A stretch of 64,000 bases of DNA, taken from assembly GCA_943322985.2 (NCBI GenBank), contig CALPGA020000001.1, positions 1 through 64,000 of the forward strand, in the 5' to 3' direction. Below, piece by piece: positions 9,264-16,372 of the stretch. Numbering within the stretch: position 1 is the stretch's first letter; each line of letters begins with the position of its first letter. The position numbers and the translations under genes were made by a program. The DNA is from Candidatus Finniella inopinata (lineage in GTDB: Bacteria; Pseudomonadota; Alphaproteobacteria; Paracaedibacterales; CAITNM01). Below the pieces are notes generated by a model. That model did no database searches and was not told the origin of the DNA. It was given only the letters and a program-made list of their open reading frames with translations.

Positions 9264-9986
9264 CTAAAGAGAAAAGTTCTCGCCTAAATACACGCGCCTA
9301 ACATCAGGATGATTAATAATATGCGCAGGGTCACCTTCGGTAAGCACCCGACCTTCCGCGATAATATATGCTCTATCTACAACGTCTAAGGTTTCACGTA
9401 CATTATGGTCAGTTATAAGAATGCCAATGTTATGGTTTTTCAAACGCATAATAATATCTTTAACATCTTGTACTGCAATTGGGTCAATACCAGCTAATGG
9501 TTCGTCTAGGAATAAGAAATCTGGCTTAATCGCAAGAGAGCGCGCTATTTCAACACGACGTCTTTCACCACCAGAAAGCGCAACAGAAGGGGCTTCTCGT
9601 AAATGGGTGATGCCAAATTCATCAAGCAGTTCTTCTAAGCGTTCTTGCTGATGATCAGGATCCATTTCAACACACTCAAGTGCGGCACGAATATTATCTT
9701 CAACATTTAACCCGCGAAAAATTGAAGCATCTTGTGGCAAATAGCTAATTCCCATTCGTGCTCGTTTATACATGGGCATATCAGTAATATCGTTTTCATC
9801 TAAAAAAATACAACCAGAATCCGCCATAATTAATCCGGTAATAATAGAAAAAGAAGTTGTTTTTCCTGCTCCATTTGGACCAAGCAAGCCAACAGCCTCA
9901 CCGGTACTAATGCTAAGGTCAATGCCTTTCAACACCATGCGTTTTTGAAAGGTTTTCGTTAATTTTTGAGCTCTTAGGGTTCTTAT
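9264..9986 (-). CDS. lptB: LPS export ABC transporter ATP-binding protein LptB
   Basis: LptB is the cytosolic ATPase that drives LPS extraction from the inner membrane with LptFG and LptC. Visible motifs are GLLGPNGAGKTT (Walker A), SGGERRRVEIARSLA (signature), FLFLDEPLAGID (Walker B), the switch His in ITDHNVRETL and the family-typical GENF near the end. The first in-frame ATG (9938) would cut off the first beta strand. The frame upstream reads RTLRAQKLTKTFQKRMVLKG, which matches the LptB N-terminus, and begins at an ATA (9986-9984) lying eight bases after AAGGA. I therefore take ATA as the probable start (240 residues), with ATG 9938 as the alternative. It follows lptA after four bases. Confidence 0.88.
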   Translation of the reverse strand: MRTLRAQKLTKTFQKRMVLKGIDLSISTGEAVGLLGPNGAGKTTSFSIITGLIMADSGCIFLDENDITDMPMYKRARMGISYLPQDASIFRGLNVEDNIRAALECVEMDPDHQQERLEELLDEFGITHLREAPSVALSGGERRRVEIARSLAIKPDFLFLDEPLAGIDPIAVQDVKDIIMRLKNHNIGILITDHNVRETLDVVDRAYIIAEGRVLTEGDPAHIINHPDVRRVYLGENFSL

Positions 9987-9990
9987 GTTC

Positions 9991-10539
9991 TTATTCCTTC
10001 TTCTTTGGATACACTATGCATGTAACCTGATCTTCCTGACTTGCTTGCATTGTAAAAACATGCGTCGCAATGTCAAGGGTAGCTTCTGTTCCATGCACTT
10101 CATTTTTTTCTTGAATAAGCGTTACATCGTCCCCTGTGCAAACCGCATGATTAGCATTGAAATCATGCACGCATTGGGTTGCAAGCAGTTTAGTTTCAGC
10201 ATAATCAATCTCAACTTTACCTTCGGCTTTTGCTGTTGTTAAGTTGCCTTGGTCATCAAATTCGGCATGAAGATTTTCAGCTTTCAAGGTCACCATAGAA
10301 CCTTTAACAAGGTAAGTCAGTATCACGTTACCATTTGCATCAGCATGTTGATGCGATGTGTCGTACTGCATATTATCAGCGTTAATTTTAATATCGTTTG
10401 CAGAGTCTTTTTTTTGTGGCTCTGCAGCAATGCACACACTTATGGATAAAGCTAATATAAAATATCGTTTCACAACAGTTTGAAAGACGGTGTTCTTTTC
10501 ACAGTGTACCTGGAAATTTGGGGTTTTCAACTCTATCAA
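9991..10539 (-). CDS. lptA: LptA / OstA-family periplasmic LPS transport protein
   Basis: A 182-residue OstA-like protein. After a signal-peptide-like segment (YFILALSISVCIAAEP, about residues 25-42), the mature part has the repeated beta-strand pattern of the LptA jellyroll: IKINADNMQYD, HADANGNVILTY, LKAENLHAEFD and AKAEGKVEIDY. It bridges LPS between the inner and outer membranes. The longest frame begins with a TTG at 10539 overlapping the TonB-like stop (TTGA), which suggests coupling; a GTG at 10473 would give a more ordinary signal peptide, and neither start has a good ribosome-binding site. The position directly before lptB is the usual one; lptC is not seen here. Confidence 0.85.
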   Translation of the reverse strand: MIELKTPNFQVHCEKNTVFQTVVKRYFILALSISVCIAAEPQKKDSANDIKINADNMQYDTSHQHADANGNVILTYLVKGSMVTLKAENLHAEFDDQGNLTTAKAEGKVEIDYAETKLLATQCVHDFNANHAVCTGDDVTLIQEKNEVHGTEATLDIATHVFTMQASQEDQVTCIVYPKKKE

Positions 10540-11030
10540 TCCAACTGAAATGAAATAGGAATTTCAAACGATGCTTCTTTGCCATTAACATTGAATGTCC
10601 ACTGCTTCATTGTTTTAAGAAGTTCTTCTTCGAACAGAGCTTTGTCTCCTTTGATGGCTACCACTTTAACATCCTCAACAACTCCTGCAGAGCTTACCAA
10701 AAGCTTTACTGAAAAGCTGCCTTCTTTCCCATTTTCTTTGGCATAAGCTGGATATGCCGGTGAGGGATTATAAATAACAATCGGTGCAGAAGCAGAATTT
10801 TCAATGGTTGCATGATTAACAACAGAAGCTTTTTTTGCGCGTGCATTAATAGATGTTTTCTTAAGCGGAACAGCAACCTTTTCATTTGTTCCTTTTGGTG
10901 ACGTAAGCAACGTTACCGAAAATATTTGCGGTATTTGCTTATCAGTGCATTGAATGTATTGCCCAATAGACAAAGCAAGCAGTCCATGAATACAAACCGA
11001 ACCTATAAACAAGTAACGCATTTTTACCAT
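10536..11030 (-). CDS. tonB: TonB-like energy transducer
   Basis: A 164-residue protein with an N-terminal membrane anchor (about residues 5-24) and a C-terminal TonB domain: SPAYPAYAKENGKEGSFSV, then VSSAGVVEDVKVV and LLKTMKQWTF, the usual TonB_C pattern. It would carry proton-motive energy to the receptor encoded just upstream. The linker is short (about 60 residues) and lacks the long Pro-Glu/Pro-Lys run of enteric TonB. exbB and exbD are not in the window. The gene overlaps the receptor stop by seven bases and the lptA start by four, so it is part of the riboswitch-led operon. A second ATG at 11021 is a possible start. Confidence 0.85.
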   Translation of the reverse strand: MVKMRYLFIGSVCIHGLLALSIGQYIQCTDKQIPQIFSVTLLTSPKGTNEKVAVPLKKTSINARAKKASVVNHATIENSASAPIVIYNPSPAYPAYAKENGKEGSFSVKLLVSSAGVVEDVKVVAIKGDKALFEEELLKTMKQWTFNVNGKEASFEIPISFQLD

Positions 11031-12787
11031 GTGATGCTTATCCCTGTGTTAATTTGGAATCCAGGATTCCTGTATCCATGCGGGCTTTCTATTTTTCTGT
11101 TTAGTGCATTTTCAACTGCCACAAACCACGTAGCACTCTCTTTAAACTTATATTGAAAATCTCCAAAAAATACTGGGTAGCCACCTCTTTTAATTAGCGA
11201 AGACGTTTCCTCAAAATCTGGTTGAGTTTGACTTCCTGTATAACGCCAACCAACACTTGTTGTGATGTCATCTCTTGTATAAAAAACTTGACCGTTTGCA
11301 GTGACTTTTGGAATATTCATGAGCGTCTTTTTCGGCTTAAAGCTATGCGATTCAGCATACATACACGACAATTGCGTTCCCCAAGAACCAATCTGATTTT
11401 TCCAACCAAGCTCAAAACCCTTTTGGCGAGACCTGTTAAGGTTAACGTATCTATCGTTTTTGCAATCAATTTGTTGTTTATGATCAGTTCTAAAAGCAAG
11501 CACGCTAAATGTTCCCACTTTCGTTTTTTGCGCAACTCCTAAATTACCACCATGAGCCGTTTCATGTTTCAAATTCTTATTGCCGTACTTTTTATCATTT
11601 AGCATATATAAATTAGGCAATTGAAACCCTGTACCAATGTGAGCTGAAAATTCGGTATCATTGTGTTTTTTTAACAAACTTGAACTAAATGCGTAGGCAG
11701 AATTGAAATGATTTGCTTTATGCACACGTGCCCAATTTTTCCACTGAATTGTATTTTTGTTTAAATGAATTCCTTGAGAAAAAGCATATTCATTGTTCTT
11801 CTGTAACTTGTCACCTGTAGGATTTAAAACGCTACGGTGTTGCTCTACCACTGGTTCAAAAATCAGCGAATCAGATTTTATCTTGGTGCCAATTTTGACT
11901 TTTGTGTTTTGCAAAACTCCAGAAGAACCATTTGTTTGATATGGCGAAAAATCTTGCCTTATAATTTTAGCATGCAAAAATTTCAAATAAGGCTGAAATG
12001 TTTCCGCTTTCCCTTCTAAATCAAGCGCATAAATCTGAAGTGTTCTCTTTGATCTAGAATCATAGGGGCTCGATAAATATATATTACTTCCTGTGGACCC
12101 AGACTTAACAAGTCCTACTTGCATAGTAGTTTTTGCGTGATAATTTTCAAACCCGAACTGATTCAAGAAATACTTCTTCTCTGTTTCAGGACTTTTTTCA
12201 GTTGGATACTTAGCCTGATACCTTTTTGGTATAGAATTCTTTCCATGAAAATCACTGCTTTCTATGTGCTGCTGAATAGAAAATCCATCAGTTTTTTGGC
12301 TCCACCATAAGTGACCAGATTTAGCATAGTTACCTGCGCCTAATTTCAAACCACCACTTTGACCATTCGGCATAGAAAATGGAATAACATTAACCACACC
12401 GCCAATAGCGCCGTTTCCATATTCAGCGCAATGTATGCCTTTTACGACTTCAGCTTTCCCTGTTGAAAGTGGAATCAATGCAGCATCCGTTTCTGTTTCA
12501 CTAATACTTAAGCCTGACCAAAGCATCTTGGTGTATCTTGAAGCCGATCCTTGAATACTAATAGTGGTAAGTTGCCCAGGGTTTCCACTAGTTGTAGTCG
12601 TAACACCGGGCACGTTCTTGATCTGTTGCTCTTCAAAACCACTTGTTGCCGAGCCAGATGTTAATGCTTCTATAAACTGCCATTTAGGCATGCATGTCTC
12701 TTTTTTTGATCTTACCACAATAGGCGCCAACACCATGGTTGATGCATGCAATGATGCCGCAAAAATAATACATAAAAATAAGCGCAA
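11024..12787 (-). CDS. btuB: TonB-dependent outer-membrane receptor, probably vitamin B12 (BtuB-like)
   Basis: A 587-residue outer-membrane receptor. A signal peptide (RLFLCIIFAASLHAS) is followed by a TonB-box-like MVLAPIVVRS and a plug domain (about 30-140: NVPGVTTT, ISIQGSASRYTKMLWSG, EVVKG, GNGAIGGVVNVI), then a beta-barrel with alternating aromatic strands. The cobalamin riboswitch directly upstream points to B12 or a corrinoid as substrate. The longest frame starts with a GTG at 12811, but a GGAGG lies seven bases before the TTG at 12787, which also starts the signal peptide, so TTG is preferred. The barrel ends in NTGISITW, with the aromatic final residue usual for BAM substrates. Confidence 0.88.
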   Translation of the reverse strand: MRLFLCIIFAASLHASTMVLAPIVVRSKKETCMPKWQFIEALTSGSATSGFEEQQIKNVPGVTTTTSGNPGQLTTISIQGSASRYTKMLWSGLSISETETDAALIPLSTGKAEVVKGIHCAEYGNGAIGGVVNVIPFSMPNGQSGGLKLGAGNYAKSGHLWWSQKTDGFSIQQHIESSDFHGKNSIPKRYQAKYPTEKSPETEKKYFLNQFGFENYHAKTTMQVGLVKSGSTGSNIYLSSPYDSRSKRTLQIYALDLEGKAETFQPYLKFLHAKIIRQDFSPYQTNGSSGVLQNTKVKIGTKIKSDSLIFEPVVEQHRSVLNPTGDKLQKNNEYAFSQGIHLNKNTIQWKNWARVHKANHFNSAYAFSSSLLKKHNDTEFSAHIGTGFQLPNLYMLNDKKYGNKNLKHETAHGGNLGVAQKTKVGTFSVLAFRTDHKQQIDCKNDRYVNLNRSRQKGFELGWKNQIGSWGTQLSCMYAESHSFKPKKTLMNIPKVTANGQVFYTRDDITTSVGWRYTGSQTQPDFEETSSLIKRGGYPVFFGDFQYKFKESATWFVAVENALNRKIESPHGYRNPGFQINTGISITW

Positions 12788-12879
12788 TGAATTGCCTCCA
12801 CAGGTTCGCACAATATAAGCGCGTCACCCATGGGCTACCCTTCTGATCTCTCCCCGAAATCTAGAAAAAGTGACACTCT

Positions 12880-13020
12880 TTTTGCCGGTCTCCTGGCTGG
12901 TTGTTCATAGCGACATTTTCACCTTCCCAGATTGCTCTAGTGGTATAAATAAAATGCGCTCCCAACGTACAGTTGCGGGGGCAGCTTCGGATTTTAACCG
13001 AATTCCCGAACACAAAAAGT
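12880..13020 (-). promoter_or_regulatory. Cobalamin (B12) riboswitch
   Basis: On the minus strand the conserved core GCTGCCCCCGCAACTGT (about 12986-12969) is preceded by GGGAA and AAATCCG elements, followed by CTGGGAAGGTGAAAATG, and ends with the B12 box AGCCAGGAGACC (12898-12887). This order is that of the adenosylcobalamin-type riboswitch. A short AAAAAG/CTTTTT hairpin directly after the B12 box (about 12884-12866) may form part of the expression platform. It should repress the downstream btuB-tonB-lptA-lptB transcript when B12 is plentiful. Exact ends are approximate. Confidence 0.93.
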
Positions 13021-13038
13021 TCTTCAACTTTATATAGA

Positions 13039-13070
13039 AAAAAAGTGACCGTCAAACGATCACTTTTTTG
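13039..13070 (-). terminator. Rho-independent terminator after the 13092-13784 gene
   Basis: A long hairpin with arms AAAAAAGTGACCGT and ACGATCACTTTTTT and a three-base loop lies just past the stop of the minus-strand gene at 13092. Read on the minus strand it ends in a T run. It separates that gene from the riboswitch that begins next. Confidence 0.8.
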
Positions 13071-13091
13071 TAATTTTAGAAGTATGAGGTT

Positions 13092-13784
13092 CTATCCTAG
13101 TTCAATCATACTTGCAAAAGAAAGCAGCTCAGCTAAAGATGTAAAGCTAGATGAATAAGGTCCTTTATTTAATACAACATCATCAGCAATCACACCTAGG
13201 TCATTCAGGTAAGAAACCGCTAAAACTAATTGAAGAGTGGCTGGAAAGAAGTGGCCGCTAGCACGATCAATTTCTGAAATTTTACCGTTCTTCACTTTCA
13301 TATGGCCTGCACAAGCAACAGGAAGAGCAAAACGAAAACCATCCCTTCGAAAAAAAAGATCATGATTCAGTTCTGCAATGTCATAATAGCTTTCTCCAGC
13401 AGCAATACAAAGTTGTCCATAAGCATTTAAAGCATAAATACTATAATCAGCATTCAAGATTTCTCCACCTTGATAAATTAGCCCTCTCTCAATCGTTACC
13501 AAAGAAGAAACGAACAAATTAGGCTGAGTGAAATCAGTAGATGCGCATGGACGACCAATAATAAAAGGGTTACAAATCCTGAACCGAAAACAACTTACCT
13601 CTCTGCACAAATTTTCAAGAATGGCAGAATTTTCTGGAGCTAAAAATTCAGCATCAACTTTCAACTTAATTGCAACAGGCTTTGCTTCAGGAAGACTCAC
13701 AAAATGTTCATGGTCGATGTCCACACCTGAATGCACTTGTGAAACACACAACACAATCAACGTAAATAAATTAATAAATCTCAT
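13092..13784 (-). CDS. Secreted protein with an SGHFFP motif, possible effector
   Basis: A 230-residue protein with a signal peptide (about residues 3-20, LFTLIVLCVSQVHSG). I do not recognise the whole, but residues of the form ACAGHMKVKNGKISEIDRASGHFFP, followed by a helical L..LNDLGV segment, resemble the nG-x-I-x-x-I-x-x-x-SGH(Y/F)-x-P module known from plant IQM proteins and from various bacterial toxins and effectors. Several cysteines in the middle (around residues 70-90) could form disulphides. It has its own terminator and stands alone between the B12 riboswitch and a flavoprotein gene. Function is unknown; a secreted effector or toxin is one possibility. Confidence 0.65.
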   Translation of the reverse strand: MRFINLFTLIVLCVSQVHSGVDIDHEHFVSLPEAKPVAIKLKVDAEFLAPENSAILENLCREVSCFRFRICNPFIIGRPCASTDFTQPNLFVSSLVTIERGLIYQGGEILNADYSIYALNAYGQLCIAAGESYYDIAELNHDLFFRRDGFRFALPVACAGHMKVKNGKISEIDRASGHFFPATLQLVLAVSYLNDLGVIADDVVLNKGPYSSSFTSLAELLSFASMIELG

Positions 13785-13871
13785 GTTTAAAATTCTTTAT
13801 TTTGTTTTGAATAACCCTTATATAGTAATTATATTCAAAAAATCAAGGTTTTTTATAAATAATGTGTATGC

Positions 13872-15062
13872 TCAGCAATATTGCCCAGCAACACAACCTG
13901 ACGACCAGGCCCATTGAAAATTATATCCACCAAGCCATCCGGTAACATCGACAACTTCGCCAATGAAGAATAACCCAGGAACTTTGTTGCTTTCCATGGT
14001 TTTAGATGATAGCTCGTCAGTATCAACTCCCCCTACGGTAACCTCAGCTTTTTGGTAACCTTCACTGCCATTAACAGTTACTTTGAATTGATGAATATCA
14101 TTTGCCATATCAAACAACGTAGTGTTTTTAAGGTCAGTAATTGCTTTCCCATAATCGGGGTGAGTAGCCATAACTTCTACAAAGCGATTTGCAAAATAGT
14201 TCTTCAAAAAATTAGCTACGGTTTGCTTGCTGTTTTTATGGGCAACAAATTCCTGTTTCAAATCAATATCAGGCAATAGATTAATTGCAATTTCTTCCAT
14301 AGAAAATTTTTCCATATAAGACGAAATTTGCAGTATTGCTGGGCCGCTTAACCCGCGGTGGGTAAATAATATGTTTTCGCGAAACTGAATATCTTTGTAA
14401 GAAACAATCGAATTTTGTGAAACACCGCTAAGCTGTGCAAATGTAGGAAGGGTTGATGCTTCAACTTTTAATGGCACCAAAGCCGGTTGCGTGGCTAACA
14501 CTTTAATGCCGAATTGTCGCGCTATTTGGTAGCCAAAATCGGAAGCACCAATTTGCGGAATTGATAACCCACCAGTTGCAATAATCACAGATGCTGCATG
14601 AATTATGCCTTCTGTGGTTGTAAGCACAAATTGATCATGCTTTTCAATTGCTGTAACCGTACAATTAAGGCGTACATCAACTTGGCCCTGCTGGCATTCG
14701 TCCAACAGCATGTTAACAATTTGCTTGGATGAGCCATCGCAAAACAATTGCCCCAATGTCTTTTCGTGATATGCAATATTGTACGATTCAACTAGGTTTA
14801 TAAAATCATGCTGGGTGTACCTGGCTAATGCTGATTTTGCAAAATGCTTATTTGTACAAATGTAGTTTTTAGGCGATGCGAAAAGGTTGGTAAAGTTGCT
14901 GCGCCCACCGCCAGAAATACGAATTTTCTCACCAACTTTCGATGTGTGCTCAATAAGCATAACGTGCCTTCCACGTTTACCTGCAATTGCAGCTGCCATA
15001 AGTCCAGCTGCACCAGCACCTATAACAACAACGTCAGTTTGGATTTTGGGAATGTTACTCAA
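13872..15062 (-). CDS. HI0933/BaiN-type flavoprotein (NAD(P)/FAD-dependent oxidoreductase)
   Basis: A 396-residue FAD protein. The N-terminal dinucleotide-binding fingerprint VVVIGAGAAGLMAA is followed by the family-specific KIRISGGGRSNFTN, then VIIATGGLSIPQIGASDFGY, and near the end GLFFIGEVVDVTGWLGGYNFQWAWSSG, all hallmarks of the HI0933-like family. The substrate of these proteins is not well established; in gut clostridia BaiN acts on bile acids, which is unlikely here. Translation probably starts with the TTG at 15062, which overlaps the stop of the CYTH gene by four bases, so the two are a coupled pair. Confidence 0.88.
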   Translation of the reverse strand: MSNIPKIQTDVVVIGAGAAGLMAAAIAGKRGRHVMLIEHTSKVGEKIRISGGGRSNFTNLFASPKNYICTNKHFAKSALARYTQHDFINLVESYNIAYHEKTLGQLFCDGSSKQIVNMLLDECQQGQVDVRLNCTVTAIEKHDQFVLTTTEGIIHAASVIIATGGLSIPQIGASDFGYQIARQFGIKVLATQPALVPLKVEASTLPTFAQLSGVSQNSIVSYKDIQFRENILFTHRGLSGPAILQISSYMEKFSMEEIAINLLPDIDLKQEFVAHKNSKQTVANFLKNYFANRFVEVMATHPDYGKAITDLKNTTLFDMANDIHQFKVTVNGSEGYQKAEVTVGGVDTDELSSKTMESNKVPGLFFIGEVVDVTGWLGGYNFQWAWSSGCVAGQYC

Positions 15063-15706
15063 GCTGCCACATCTGAATCAATTAAATACTTGCCCTTCAG
15101 ATAGAGCTGTTCATTAATTTGGCGTAACCGTAATTCAATGTACCCTGAATTAAATTCAGTTACTTTCATGCCCTTAGTGGCTTTTGCAACTTCGTTTAAA
15201 AATGCTTCTTTTTGCATATTGTTATCTTTAGCTTCTAGTTCAATAAATGTCCCAAAATCTGTAAATTCATCTAGGGCAATAACAAACAAATCATCTTCAT
15301 AAGTTGTGCGTTTTTTGTCCAAAATCAAAAGGGTTTTTAAATTATTTATCTTTAAAAATTCTTCATAGGTGTAAGGTTCTGGACACTTAATAGGGATCAT
15401 TTTTGCTAAAGTTTCAAATACAAGAGCTGATGAAAGTTCAAAAGGCAAAGCTACATTATACTCATGGCAGGTCACATGCTCATTCACATTATTTGCGCCC
15501 AAGTGATCTGGGTTAAATTTAAAATCTAGTGATTTGCTATTGCGTAATCTTATGAAAATTCCATCTTGATAAAAGAGCCCATCAGAAGTATCCAGATACT
15601 CATCAACTACTGGTTTTGATGAAATGAAACGTTTATTTTTTAAAAAATCATCTAAATCACTAGGCAATACTCGAAACTTTTTTTCCATTTCAATCGGGTT
15701 GCTCAT
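15059..15706 (-). CDS. CYTH-domain protein (triphosphate tunnel metalloenzyme)
   Basis: A 215-residue protein whose N-terminus IEMEKKF carries the ExExK signature of the CYTH superfamily, which includes class IV adenylate cyclase, thiamine triphosphatase and bacterial inorganic triphosphatases. Charged residues facing the tunnel appear later (IRLRNS, LDKKRTTY, VIALDEFTDFGTFIELEAK), the last being the usual C-terminal acidic strand. The most likely activity is hydrolysis of a triphosphate with a divalent metal; the substrate cannot be told. GGAG lies seven bases before the ATG. It is followed by the overlapping flavoprotein gene. Confidence 0.8.
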   Translation of the reverse strand: MSNPIEMEKKFRVLPSDLDDFLKNKRFISSKPVVDEYLDTSDGLFYQDGIFIRLRNSKSLDFKFNPDHLGANNVNEHVTCHEYNVALPFELSSALVFETLAKMIPIKCPEPYTYEEFLKINNLKTLLILDKKRTTYEDDLFVIALDEFTDFGTFIELEAKDNNMQKEAFLNEVAKATKGMKVTEFNSGYIELRLRQINEQLYLKGKYLIDSDVAA

Positions 15707-15726
15707 ACAGAATCTCCGTTATAAAA

Positions 15727-15752
15727 AAGGCAGCTGAGAATTCAGCTGCCTT
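15727..15752 (-). terminator. Rho-independent terminator of the rhodanese gene
   Basis: A perfect hairpin with arms AAGGCAGCTGA and TCAGCTGCCTT around a four-base loop lies 20 bases past the stop of the minus-strand rhodanese gene. On the minus strand it runs into TTTTTTAT. It also sits just ahead of the CYTH gene start, so it isolates the two transcripts. Confidence 0.9.
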
Positions 15753-15772
15753 CGAAGTGTCTTTAATTTAAT

Positions 15773-16285
15773 TTATGCTTTAGCTTTTTCTTTAGTATCG
15801 ACAGGCTTGCTGTTTTCAGTCCACTCTTTAATGCCGCCAGCATAGTGCGCAACATTTGTGTAACCTAGTTCAATAAGGCGATAAGCTAAAGTATTGCTTG
15901 CAGGACAGCTTACGCTTCCACAGTACACAATAATTTCAGCTGTTTTATCTTTTAGTTTTTCATGAATCTCTTTATCTTCAGCTTGTGCCCCTAGGAAAAT
16001 AGCTCCTTTAATAGCTTCGTCGCCGCTGCCACGTGCATCAACAATAATTGCTTTTCCAAGTGCTGCCTCAACTTCATCAATTGTTTTTTCAGCAACTGGT
16101 GCGACTGGTTTCGCTTCTTCTTTCTTCTTTGCATGCTTTGCTTCGGGGTTCTTTGCGTGGTCTGCAGGTTTATCAGCCGTTTCAGTTCCTGTTTTAGCTA
16201 CTTCTGCTGCTGAAAGATCAGCACCCAAAATAGCCACTACAGCAAAGCTAACTGCCGAAAGCAAACGAATCATCATGGTGTTCAT
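15773..16285 (-). CDS. Periplasmic rhodanese-domain protein
   Basis: A 170-residue exported protein: signal peptide (IRLLSAVSFAVVAILGADLSAAE), a Lys/Glu/Ala/Pro-rich linker (about residues 30-65) and one rhodanese domain. The active-site loop is VYCGSVSCPASNTLA, with the cysteine after the Tyr in the catalytic place, and IIVDARGS and YAGGIKEW are the other conserved parts. It may handle sulfane sulfur or act in thiol redox reactions in the periplasm; no substrate can be assigned. Upstream in-frame ATGs exist (to 16324), but GAGGA lies five bases before the ATG at 16285. It has its own terminator. Confidence 0.85.
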   Translation of the reverse strand: MNTMMIRLLSAVSFAVVAILGADLSAAEVAKTGTETADKPADHAKNPEAKHAKKKEEAKPVAPVAEKTIDEVEAALGKAIIVDARGSGDEAIKGAIFLGAQAEDKEIHEKLKDKTAEIIVYCGSVSCPASNTLAYRLIELGYTNVAHYAGGIKEWTENSKPVDTKEKAKA

Positions 16286-16372
16286 AAAATTCCTCATATG
16301 GTTAAAAGTTTGATTCATTAGCATTAGAGGGGAAAATTAGGCTAAAATCAAGCTGGTCAATCTTGATAATTT

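Noticed and set aside
9985-10242. Plus-strand ORF of 85 codons opposite lptA
   Set aside because: It mirrors the lptA coding strand and has no ribosome-binding site or recognisable domain.
11222-12310. Several plus-strand ORFs of 60-106 codons opposite btuB
   Set aside because: They lack start signals and family matches and lie wholly within a well-supported minus-strand gene.
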